From SM23-32 sp964434535 (GTDB taxonomy: Bacteria > Planctomycetota > Brocadiia > SM23-32), in NCBI GenBank assembly GCA_964434535.1, contig CAYSWA010000012.1, positions 1 to 63,863 of the forward strand: DNA of 63,863 nucleotides. Direction: 5' to 3'. Both the position numbers and the translations under genes were made by a program. Below are positions 21,351-31,385 of this stretch, piece by piece. Position 1 is the first letter of the stretch, and each line of letters begins with the position of its first letter. A model generated the notes under the pieces. It had not been told where the DNA came from and did no database searches. It saw nothing but the letters and a program-made list of their open reading frames with translations.

Positions 21351-21379
21351 TTGCCGCCCACGCGCGGCCTGCGTATACT
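21351..21379 (+). promoter_or_regulatory. Promoter for the DUF2064/GT2 fusion gene
   Basis: TTGCCG (21351-21356) and TATACT (21374-21379) lie 17 nt apart in the 71-nt gap after the flavoprotein. The predicted transcript starts close to 21386, giving a leader of about 25 nt. Confidence 0.65.
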
Positions 21380-21410
21380 TCCGCCCGTCCACTCAAGCGC
21401 GGAACGCCCC

Positions 21411-22817
21411 ATGGCGACGCCTCTGTCACGCGCGCTCAGCGCCGTGCTGCTCGCGCCCTATCGGCGGCTGGTGCGGGCGCGGCGGGAGCGGCTCATCGTC
21501 TTCACCCGCTATCCCGTGGCCGGCCGGACGAAGACCCGGCTCATCCCCGCGCTCGGCCCCGAGGGCGCCGCCGAGCTCCAGCGCCGCATGACCGAGCACG
21601 TGATGCGGTCGGCCGGCGCGCTGCGCTGCCGGCGCGGGGGGCTGCTCGAAGTGCGCTACGCCGGCGGCGACCCGGGCAAGATGCGCGAGTGGCTCGGGCC
21701 GGGCCTCACCTACCGCCCCCAGGGCGGGGGCGACCTCGGCGAACGAATGGCCCGCGCGTTCCGCGAGGCGTTCGCGACCGGCGACGAGCGGACCCTCATC
21801 ATCGGCTCCGACTGTCCGGGGCTCGGGGCCGGCCTGCTCGAAAGGGCCTTCCGCTCGCTCAGCGCGCAGGACCTCGTCCTCGGGCCGGCCGCCGACGGCG
21901 GCTACTACCTGGTCGGACTGCGCCGGCCCGCGCCGGCCCTGTTCGACGGCATCCGCTGGGGGACCGGGACCGTGTTCGAGGCCACCATCGCGCGCGCCCG
22001 CTCTTGCGCTCTGGCCGTTGACCGGCTGCCGACGCTCGCCGACGTGGATCGCGCGCAGGAGCTGCCCGTCTGGCGCGCGGCGGAGCGGGGCCCCGAGCCT
22101 CGCCCCCTCATCTCCGTCGTCATCCCCGCGCTCAACGAGGCCGACCGCGTGCCGGGCGCGATCCGCAGCGCGCTGCGCGGACGTAACGTCGAGGCGATCG
22201 TTGCGGACGGCGGCAGCGACGACGGCACCGCGCAGGCCGCCGCCGGAGCCGGCGCGCGGGTCATCGAGTGCGAGCGGGGCAGGGCGCGCCAGATGAACGC
22301 CGGCGCGGGCGAGGCCGGGGGAGAACTGCTGCTCTTCCTGCACGGCGACACGCACCTGCCGTGGGGCTACGACGAGGCGGTGCGCCGGACGCTGGCGCGG
22401 CCGGGGATCGCGGCAGGGGCCTTCGCGCTCAACATCGAGGGGGAGGGCGCCGCCCTGCGCTTCGTCGAGCGCACGGTGACGTGGCGGGCGCGGAGCCGGC
22501 AGATGCCCTACGGCGACCAGGCGCTCTTCCTCAGGGCGGAGACGTTCGCCTCGCTCGGCGGCTTCCCCGAGATGCCGCTGATGGAGGACTACGAGCTGGT
22601 GCGGCGGCTGCGGCGGCGGGGGCGCGTGGCCGTCGTGCCGGCGCCGGTCGTCACATCGTGCCGGCGGTGGCGCGAGCTGGGCGCAGTGCGCACCACGATC
22701 CTGAACAAGGCCGTCGTCGCGGCCTACCGCCTCGGCGTCTCCCCCGCGCGGCTGGCCCGCCTCTACCGCTCGGGCGCGTTGAGCAGGGCGTCGGCGGCGA
22801 GCACGCAGAAGATGTAG
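21411..22817 (+). CDS. Fused DUF2064-type nucleotidyl/sugar transferase and family 2 glycosyltransferase
   Basis: The 468-aa protein joins two enzymes. Residues about 25-215 form a TIGR04282-type domain (FTRYPVAGRTKTRL, GSDCPGL, GPAADGGYYLVGL). Residues about 230-455 form a GT-A glycosyltransferase of the TIGR04283 type (SVVIPALNEADRV, ADGGSDDGT, FLHGDTHLP with its DxD-like metal site, and MEDYELVRRLRRRG). The two are commonly neighbouring genes; here they are one polypeptide. Acceptor and donor are unknown. The last 55 nt overlap the tail of the convergent GH9-type gene. Confidence 0.85.
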   Translation: MATPLSRALSAVLLAPYRRLVRARRERLIVFTRYPVAGRTKTRLIPALGPEGAAELQRRMTEHVMRSAGALRCRRGGLLEVRYAGGDPGKMREWLGPGLTYRPQGGGDLGERMARAFREAFATGDERTLIIGSDCPGLGAGLLERAFRSLSAQDLVLGPAADGGYYLVGLRRPAPALFDGIRWGTGTVFEATIARARSCALAVDRLPTLADVDRAQELPVWRAAERGPEPRPLISVVIPALNEADRVPGAIRSALRGRNVEAIVADGGSDDGTAQAAAGAGARVIECERGRARQMNAGAGEAGGELLLFLHGDTHLPWGYDEAVRRTLARPGIAAGAFALNIEGEGAALRFVERTVTWRARSRQMPYGDQALFLRAETFASLGGFPEMPLMEDYELVRRLRRRGRVAVVPAPVVTSCRRWRELGAVRTTILNKAVVAAYRLGVSPARLARLYRSGALSRASAASTQKM

Positions 22818-25144
22818 GAGCCGGCGCCGGGCATCACGTACTCCGACTGCTGCCAGAGGAAGGGGAAGCCCTCCTTCAGCTCGGGGAAGTCGGGCCGGAT
22901 CAGCGCCGTGCCGCTCGCCATGCCGCCGGAGATGTAGTGCCAGTCGGCGCGGTTGATGCCGAAGGCGACCGTCAGCGAACGCACCCCTACCCCGGAGACG
23001 AGCGAGACGTTGCTGCCCGGATGGCAGCCGAGGACGTAGTCGACCACGGCGAGCACGTTCTCGCGGTCGAAAAGGTCCGGGTAGGCGCGCGCCAGGAAGT
23101 ACTGGGCGAAGGCGTAGTACTGGATGTTCCAGCCGATGCCCCAGATGTGCGGGTGCCAGGGGACGCGGAAGGGGTTCTTCGCCAGCTCCTCGGCCAGGTG
23201 CTCGGCGGCCCGCTCGGCGGCGTCGCGCGTCGCCCCGGCGAATCCCTCGTCCTCGACCTTCGGCAGCGCGCGGGCGGCGGCCCACGCCACGCGCACGCCG
23301 GCCTCTTCCAGCACCGGCGTCAGCTCGACGAGCCGCTTGCGGAAGCGCTCCTCGCCGGTCGTCATCAGCAGCTCGGCCGTCGCGACCAGCTCGCGCCCTT
23401 CGGGGTGGCCGGGCACGTAGCCCATGCGGTGCCGCACGGGCTCGTGGGCCTGCTCGTGTTCCCATGCGCGGATGGCTGTCCGGAGGCACTCGTCGGCGAG
23501 CTCCTCGTCGTGGCCGCGCAGCACCGTCGAGGCGGCCGCCAGCGCCGCCGCCACGGCGTACTGCAGCGAGGTGTCGCGGTTGGTGAAGGCCCAGCGGTCG
23601 TCGCGCAGGCCGGACGTGGTGCCGGTGCGTTCGTCCTCGGCGAGGGCCGGATCGTAGACCAGGTTGTCGGTCATGGTCGAGAGTTCGCCGCGCTGGTGGT
23701 AGCGGCGCACGTCGCCGGCGATGATGCCGCAGTAGCTGTGCCCCGAGGCCCGATAGCCGCCGAGCAGGCACTCTGCGCCGTGGGCGACCTGGTGGAGGAC
23801 GTCCGGCACGCCGTCCGGCTCGTGCAGCAGTGCCAGGCGCTCGTCGAAGCGCACCGTGGTCTCGTCCAGGTCGAGGCCGAACTCCTGGTGCGCGAGGGCG
23901 AGCATGTAGACCGTGGACGCCTGCGAGCCGGCGGCCAGGTCCGTGTCGCCCGCGTCGTGCCAGCCGCCGACGTCCAGGTGAGGGATGTGCTCATAGGGGG
24001 CGAACTCGGTGTCGGTCGTCTCGCCCTGGCGGTAGCCGTCGAAGTGCTCGGTCGGGGCCGGGGCCTGGAGGGCGTCGTCCACGTGGCAGGCGGCATGCCA
24101 GAGGTGACCGTGGTCCCAGACGGACATGTGGCACATCTGCACGGGGAAGAAGGTCGCAAGGGTCGGTTGCCACACCCCCTCCCGGTAGACGGCCGGGTCG
24201 ATGCGGAACGGTCCGGCCGACTCGCCGGCGTACTCCACCACGTAGGCGCCCGGCTGGCGCACTTGTGTGAAATCGAAGACGGCGTAGTCGTAGCGCAGGA
24301 ACCGCCCCCACGGCTCGGGCCGGGCCGAGGCGACCTCGACCGGGTCGGCGCCCGGCTCCACGCGCAGCAGCCGGGCCTCGCCGTCCTCGTCCCAGCGCGG
24401 GTCCAGCTCGATCACCAGCCGCTTGGCCTGGTCGGGGTGGTAGCCGACCTGGGAGAGGCAGAGCACCGGCCGCCGTCGCCAGCCGGGCACCCGATGCGGC
24501 GTGATGAGCCATTCGACGACCTTGCCGCAGGCGCCCGGCTCGACCGGCGTGCGCACCAGGAACCAGGTCTCTTCGTGGAAGCGGCGGCCGTCGACCAGCT
24601 CCAGCTCGCAGCCGACGCCCTCGATCGTCATTCGCCGCTCGGGCTCCTCGGAGGCCAGGACGAGGCGCCGGCCCTTGGCCAGGGAGGCGCGCCCGTCGGC
24701 GTCGCGCGGGAAGACGCCCGCTGCGCCGCCGACGTGGAAGGTCCTGCCCCAGTAGGCGGGCGGGTAGAGCTCGAGGGCGAACTGCGCGTCGCTGAGTGCC
24801 TCGCCGTCGAGCGGCTCAGCCAGCTCCAGCGTCAGGCGTACCGCCTCGCCCTCGGCGCGTAGCGTGACCGTGTGCCCGATGCCGAAGTCGCCGAAGTCGA
24901 CGGGCGTGCGGAGGGCCGGCCCGCCGGCGTCGACCTCCCTGTCGCCGGCGAGGTTCGCCAGCGCGCGGCTGCCTGATGTGGGGCGGACTCGGAGCATCCC
25001 GCAGGACGCGACGCGTTCGCCGTGATGGATGATCTCGACTCCCCCCTGTTTGCCCTGGGGATAGGAGTTGTGGAAGGAGAGGATCGAGACGCCGGGGGCG
25101 TCCAGGTACTGCGAGTCGGTCACGGTCCAGACTGCATCGGCCAT
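22763..25144 (-). CDS. Glycoside hydrolase family 9-like protein
   Basis: The roughly 793-aa protein has an extra N-terminal beta domain (about 1-235), an Ig-like CelD-type domain (VLCLSQVGYHPDQAKRLVIEL onward, about 240-345) and a GH9 (alpha/alpha)6 catalytic domain. The catalytic base region is GGWHDAGDTD; the proton-donor region is WQQSEYVMPGAGSYIF near the C-terminus; GCHPGSNVSLVSG is also characteristic. GH9 enzymes cleave beta-1,4-glucans, glucosamine oligosaccharides or similar. No signal peptide is seen, so it probably acts inside the cell on imported oligosaccharides. ATG 25144 is used; a TTG at 25174 is possible. It follows the MFS gene by 53 nt. Confidence 0.85.
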   Translation of the reverse strand: MADAVWTVTDSQYLDAPGVSILSFHNSYPQGKQGGVEIIHHGERVASCGMLRVRPTSGSRALANLAGDREVDAGGPALRTPVDFGDFGIGHTVTLRAEGEAVRLTLELAEPLDGEALSDAQFALELYPPAYWGRTFHVGGAAGVFPRDADGRASLAKGRRLVLASEEPERRMTIEGVGCELELVDGRRFHEETWFLVRTPVEPGACGKVVEWLITPHRVPGWRRRPVLCLSQVGYHPDQAKRLVIELDPRWDEDGEARLLRVEPGADPVEVASARPEPWGRFLRYDYAVFDFTQVRQPGAYVVEYAGESAGPFRIDPAVYREGVWQPTLATFFPVQMCHMSVWDHGHLWHAACHVDDALQAPAPTEHFDGYRQGETTDTEFAPYEHIPHLDVGGWHDAGDTDLAAGSQASTVYMLALAHQEFGLDLDETTVRFDERLALLHEPDGVPDVLHQVAHGAECLLGGYRASGHSYCGIIAGDVRRYHQRGELSTMTDNLVYDPALAEDERTGTTSGLRDDRWAFTNRDTSLQYAVAAALAAASTVLRGHDEELADECLRTAIRAWEHEQAHEPVRHRMGYVPGHPEGRELVATAELLMTTGEERFRKRLVELTPVLEEAGVRVAWAAARALPKVEDEGFAGATRDAAERAAEHLAEELAKNPFRVPWHPHIWGIGWNIQYYAFAQYFLARAYPDLFDRENVLAVVDYVLGCHPGSNVSLVSGVGVRSLTVAFGINRADWHYISGGMASGTALIRPDFPELKEGFPFLWQQSEYVMPGAGSYIFCVLAADALLNAPER

Positions 25145-25197
25145 CGTCGCGCTCCGCGGCATTAGGGCTGGCAATGCGGGCGCGGATTATACCGCCC

Positions 25198-26571
25198 TCA
25201 GTCGGCGGCACAAGCGTCAGGCGCAAGGGGCGCCGTCTCGTCGGTCTCGCCGATGCGCCGGATCAGCAGCGTGGAGGATGCCCTGAGCGCGACCGAGGCG
25301 GCGAAGAGCAGGTGGAAAGCGACGACGGTGACCGGCCCCCACGGGCAGGCCAGGTCGCGGAAGACGTGCAGCACCATGCCCCCGACCAGCGGCCCCAGGC
25401 CGCCGGCCAGCGAGCCGACGCAGGTGGAGACGGCGACGTACATGGGCACGTGGCCGGCGGGGGGAAGGCGGGTGATCAGCTTGCTGGCCGCGGTCATGGC
25501 CGTCGAGCTGGCCAGCCCCCCGAGCAGCGAGGCGCCCCCCAGCCAGATCAGGGCGGTCTCGGGCGTGGCGAATATCCAGAACGCGGGCAGCGTCGCCCAG
25601 AAGAGGTGGCCGACGAGCAGCATCCGCTTGACTCCGTGGCGGTCGACCAGCCGCCCCAGGCGCCGGGCCATCACCACGTTGGCGAGCATGGGCAGCACGA
25701 TGAGCACGATGCTGCCGCCGAAGAGGTTGCGCCGGATGCCGAGGCTCTCCACGAAGTAGACGGCCGCCAGCGCGCCGCCGAGGGTCATGCTGAACGTCCA
25801 GGCGGCGTTGAACAGCAGCCACGGGCGGAAGTGGGCGTCGCGCAGGGGAGCCACCATCTCGTGCCAGAGGCGGCGGGGCGGGGGCGCCTCCATCGGCGGC
25901 TCGGGGATGGTGCGGTGGATCAGCAGGTCCACCAGGCCGACGGCGAACCCCACGCCGAAGACTCCCATCAGCGTGGCGGGCCGCGTGGCTTCCGGGACGC
26001 GGTCGATCAGCAACCCCAGCGGCACGATCACAAGCACGTTGGTCAGCGATATCCAGGCGCTGCGGCGTCCGATGAAGTGCCCGTGCTCCTCGCTGGGGAT
26101 CAGGTCGGCCAGCCATGACATCCAGGGCGGCGCGGCGATGGCCCCGATGGCGTTGGCAAGCACCAGCAGGCCCAGCAGCGCGAACCGGGCCGGACCGGGC
26201 GCGTAGCGGAACAGGTAGAACGCTGCGGCGAGGGCCACTGCGCGGCAGACGCGTTCGCCCACGGCGGCCACGAACCAGAGCCGCTTGCGCATCGCCAGCC
26301 GCCGCACCACGTAGGCCGAGAGCAGTTGCAGCCCGAGCACGAACGAGGAGATGCCCGACAGGGCGGCCCAGTGCCAGTGCGTCAGCCCGATCGACCCGCC
26401 GAACGTGACCAGGAAGATGCCGGAGAGCAGGTGGAAGTAGACCATCCCCATGGCGCCCGTGTAGATGTGCTTCCGCATGATGCTCGGAAGCTCCCACGGG
26501 TAGACCAGGCGCGCGCCGCTCTGGTAGGCGTCGCGGTTGCGGCGGACGGCATCGTGGAGTCTGCGGAACAT
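25198..26571 (-). CDS. Major facilitator superfamily transporter
   Basis: The 457-aa protein has about twelve transmembrane helices. The loop 8-9 segment RRLGRLVDRHGVKRML is the MFS motif-A equivalent, and a charged N-terminal cytoplasmic tail of about 35 residues precedes helix 1. ATG 26571 is used because upstream in-frame codons are Pro/Arg-rich and cross a terminator hairpin. Substrate is unknown. Its location immediately upstream of the GH9-type hydrolase, with no terminator between, suggests uptake of an oligosaccharide degraded by that enzyme. Confidence 0.82.
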   Translation of the reverse strand: MFRRLHDAVRRNRDAYQSGARLVYPWELPSIMRKHIYTGAMGMVYFHLLSGIFLVTFGGSIGLTHWHWAALSGISSFVLGLQLLSAYVVRRLAMRKRLWFVAAVGERVCRAVALAAAFYLFRYAPGPARFALLGLLVLANAIGAIAAPPWMSWLADLIPSEEHGHFIGRRSAWISLTNVLVIVPLGLLIDRVPEATRPATLMGVFGVGFAVGLVDLLIHRTIPEPPMEAPPPRRLWHEMVAPLRDAHFRPWLLFNAAWTFSMTLGGALAAVYFVESLGIRRNLFGGSIVLIVLPMLANVVMARRLGRLVDRHGVKRMLLVGHLFWATLPAFWIFATPETALIWLGGASLLGGLASSTAMTAASKLITRLPPAGHVPMYVAVSTCVGSLAGGLGPLVGGMVLHVFRDLACPWGPVTVVAFHLLFAASVALRASSTLLIRRIGETDETAPLAPDACAAD

Positions 26572-26617
26572 GACGGCTCGGCGCGTCGGCCGGGTTGCGC
26601 CAGGTGGGTAAGGAGAA

Positions 26618-26649
26618 CCGCCCGACCTGTCCGCGGACAAGCCGGGCGG
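26618..26649 (-). terminator. Intrinsic terminator after the basic-peptide gene
   Basis: CCGCCCG (26618-26624) pairs with CGGGCGG (26643-26649), with an inner TGTCC/GGACA helix. On the minus strand the stem is followed by TTCTCCTT. It lies 54 nt past the stop of the 31-aa peptide and 46 nt before the MFS start, separating the two transcription units. Confidence 0.65.
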
Positions 26650-26703
26650 TGGCCAACTCGCGGCCGCCTCCACGGCGTGGACGGCGGCGGAACGCGTCGC
26701 GAG

Positions 26704-26799
26704 CTACTTCTTCTTCTTGCTCGACTTCTTCGGCGCCGCCTTCGTAGCCTTCTTCGGCGCCGCCTTCTTGGCGGTCTTCTTCGCAGCCTTCTTGGCCAT
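26704..26799 (-). CDS. 31-aa Lys/Ala-rich histone-H1-like basic peptide
   Basis: ATG 26799 is preceded by GAGGG and opens a 31-codon frame ending in TAG. The product contains 16 Lys among 31 residues, with Ala and Pro in AAPKKA-type repeats and a KKKK tail. It has no acidic or aromatic residues. The composition matches the C-terminal tail of histone H1 and the chlamydial Hc1/Hc2 proteins, which bind DNA or RNA nonspecifically. The gene has its own promoter (27045-27074), a long leader and a terminator (26618-26649). A role in nucleoid or RNA compaction is inference. Translation is supported by the ribosome-binding site and by clean repeat codons. Confidence 0.7.
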   Translation of the reverse strand: MAKKAAKKTAKKAAPKKATKAAPKKSSKKKK

Positions 26800-27158
26800 G
26801 GGTCCCTCGTCTCTTTAGCTGCTTGGGCACGCGCGGACAAGGCGATCGGCCGCCGGCACGGCGGACCGCGCGGGCCGTCAGGGACGGCCCGCGATCGCGA
26901 TGGGCGCCACCCCGTCCGTCAGACGCAAGGGGCCTCGCGCCGTCCGACAGCTCACCGCTCGGCGAAGGGATCCTCCACAATCGGGACCTAATCGCGAATG
27001 CGTTTGCCGCGGCACGTCAAAGAGCCACGCCAGCGAATGCGATGATCTTACCTTGGGGACGAACGCCAAGTCAAGAATTACGGACGGATTCCGCGGGGCT
27101 CAGGCATACCCATCGGGTTGATGCCGCGCAACGACGGGGCAGGGCGGCCGCCCGCCGC
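26800..27158 (-). other. 359-nt gene-free stretch: long structured leader of the basic-peptide gene
   Basis: No credible gene lies here. A minus-strand promoter near 27060 would produce a leader of about 235 nt before the 31-aa frame. The leader contains a perfect 11-bp stem (26869-26879 with 26883-26893, loop AGG) without a U tract, so it is not a simple terminator. This could control translation of the peptide or form a separate small RNA. The remainder (27075-27158) holds the end region of the next minus-strand gene, with a GGGCGGCCGCCC palindrome at about 27142-27153. Confidence 0.5.
27045..27074 (-). promoter_or_regulatory. Promoter of the basic-peptide unit
   Basis: Read on the minus strand, TTGACT (27074-27069) and TAAGAT (27050-27045) are 18 nt apart within an unusually AT-richer patch of the window. 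No other gene on this strand could use it before 26799. Confidence 0.65.
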
Positions 27159-27527
27159 TCACTCGCTGCCCTGGAACTGGTCGAGGTCGATGATGCCGCT
27201 GGCCCCCGCTTCGCCGGGTGTGACGATGCGGCTCTGCTCGGCCTGGCGCAACTGCTCCATGCGCTGGCGGATGTGGTCCTTGACCTCTTCGAGCTGCGGC
27301 CGGGCCGTCTCGACGTACTTCTCGAACGCCTCTTCGACCGAGTCGGCTTCTATCTCGAAGGAGACGGGCAGTTGCTGGACGCCGGCCGGGGTCTGGATGT
27401 TCAGCGCGGCGCGCCCGAGGAACCGCTTGGCGCTGCCGTCCAGCGACTCCAGCATGTCCACCTGCTTGATGGGGAACTCGCGGTCCTCCGGCTCGTCCTG
27501 CACGTACTCCTGCTTACGGTAGATCAT
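27159..27527 (-). CDS. Unrecognised 122-aa acidic protein
   Basis: I do not recognise this family. It is soluble and acidic, without signal peptide, membrane helix or cysteine. An N-terminal beta-rich half (FPIKQVDMLESLDGSAKRFLGRAALNI region) is followed by a helical, charged half (about 62-100, SVEEAFEKYVETARPQLEEVKDHIRQRMEQ), which could dimerise. It has its own candidate promoter and is divergent from the acetyltransferase gene. Regular helix patterning argues that it is real. Confidence 0.7.
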   Translation of the reverse strand: MIYRKQEYVQDEPEDREFPIKQVDMLESLDGSAKRFLGRAALNIQTPAGVQQLPVSFEIEADSVEEAFEKYVETARPQLEEVKDHIRQRMEQLRQAEQSRIVTPGEAGASGIIDLDQFQGSE

Positions 27528-27587
27528 CGGATGCCCTTCGCGCGGGCGGTTTGGGGAAGGGGCGGCGTCGCGGCCGCCTCTCCAGTA

Positions 27588-27616
27588 TACCTATCACATC
27601 CGGCCCTGGGCCTCAA
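27588..27616 (-). promoter_or_regulatory. Candidate promoter for the 122-aa protein
   Basis: On the minus strand TTGAGG (27616-27611) is followed after 17 nt by TAGGTA (27593-27588), which overlaps a TATACT hexamer at 27589-27584. Either could be the -10 box. Confidence 0.45.
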
Positions 27617-27697
27617 GGGAGGGCGGCGCCGATTCGCTTGCGGGGCGCCCGCCCGGCGGGCATGATGGCCGGCCGCCGGCCCGAGGGAAGGTGACCG

Positions 27698-28270
27698 ATG
27701 CCGATGGGCGAGATGCCGACGCTGCTGACCGAGAGGCTGGTGCTGAGGCCCTTTGCGCTCGACGACGCGCCGGCCGTGCGCGCGCTGGCCGGCGACCGGG
27801 CCATCGCCTCCACCACGCTGAACATCCCGCATCCCTACGGCGAGGGGGACGCGCGGCGGTGGATAACCACGCACGCTGACCGCTTCGCCGCCGGGCAGGA
27901 GGTCGTCTTCGCCGTCACGCTGCGGGACGGGGGCGAGCTGATCGGGGCGATCGGGCTGGTAGTCGCCCGTCGGCACGACCGCGCGGAGCTGGGATACTGG
28001 ATCGGGCGCAAGCACTGGGGGCAGGGCTATGCGACGGAGGCCGTGCGCGCCGTGGTGGACTACGGCTTCCGGGAGCTGCGCCTGAACCGGATCGAGGCCA
28101 TGCACTTCGCGCGCAACCCCGCGTCGGGTCGCGTCATGCGCAAGATCGGCATGCGCCGGGAGGCCACCTGCCGCCAGCACGTCAAGAAGTGGGGCCGTTA
28201 CGAGGACACCGAGCAGTACGCCATCGTGCGCGAGGACCGGGAGGCGGAAAGGCAAGGGCCCGGCCGATGA
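27698..28270 (+). CDS. GNAT N-acetyltransferase, RimJ/RimL-like
   Basis: The 190-aa protein begins with TERLVLRPF, the usual RimJ/RimL-type opening. It has the acetyl-CoA site region (YWIGRKHWGQGYATEAVRAV) and the RNPASGRVMRKIGMRRE segment of motif B. It transfers acetyl from acetyl-CoA to an amine, often a ribosomal protein N-terminus or an antibiotic/small amine. GAGGGAAGG precedes ATG 27698. It is monocistronic and converges on ppdK. Confidence 0.88.
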   Translation: MPMGEMPTLLTERLVLRPFALDDAPAVRALAGDRAIASTTLNIPHPYGEGDARRWITTHADRFAAGQEVVFAVTLRDGGELIGAIGLVVARRHDRAELGYWIGRKHWGQGYATEAVRAVVDYGFRELRLNRIEAMHFARNPASGRVMRKIGMRREATCRQHVKKWGRYEDTEQYAIVREDREAERQGPGR

Positions 28271-28282
28271 ACGCCCGGGCCC
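28256..28282. terminator. Hairpin between convergent genes
   Basis: GGGCCCGG (28256-28263) pairs perfectly with CCGGGCCC (28275-28282), with the acetyltransferase stop codon in the loop. No U tract follows on either strand, so it may be a Rho-aided or bidirectional transcription block rather than a classic terminator. Confidence 0.35.
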
Positions 28283-28294
28283 GTGGGTCGGCCG

Positions 28295-31144
<2,850 letters not shown>

Positions 31145-31307
31145 GCGAGGCGCTCCTTTCAGACGGTCGGCGTCGGCTACTGTGAAAGCGGACGGGCGAT
31201 CATGCCAACAGGGGGCGTCGGGGCGCGGTGCCGCGCTGGGGCCACGCCGGCCTCTGACCCCTTTCCGGCGGGGCGTGCGCACCGGCCCTCTCGGCAGAAG
31301 GCCGCGT

Positions 31308-31336
31308 AGGATACCAGAACGGTCCGGGGCCTTCAA
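31308..31336 (-). promoter_or_regulatory. Promoter of ppdK
   Basis: TTGAAG (31336-31331) and TATCCT (31313-31308) on the minus strand are spaced 17 nt. The leader would be about 157 nt. No defined riboswitch is visible in it. Confidence 0.6.
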
Positions 31337-31385
31337 GTCAGCAGACCATGCCACAAAGCGTTGCCCGCTGTTCGGCAAGCACGGT

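Noticed and set aside
26382..26840. Arg/Pro-rich frame on the minus strand across the basic-peptide gene
   Set aside because: It reads through the terminator hairpin and into the MFS gene in another frame. Only the short Lys-rich frame has a ribosome-binding site and a sensible bounded unit.
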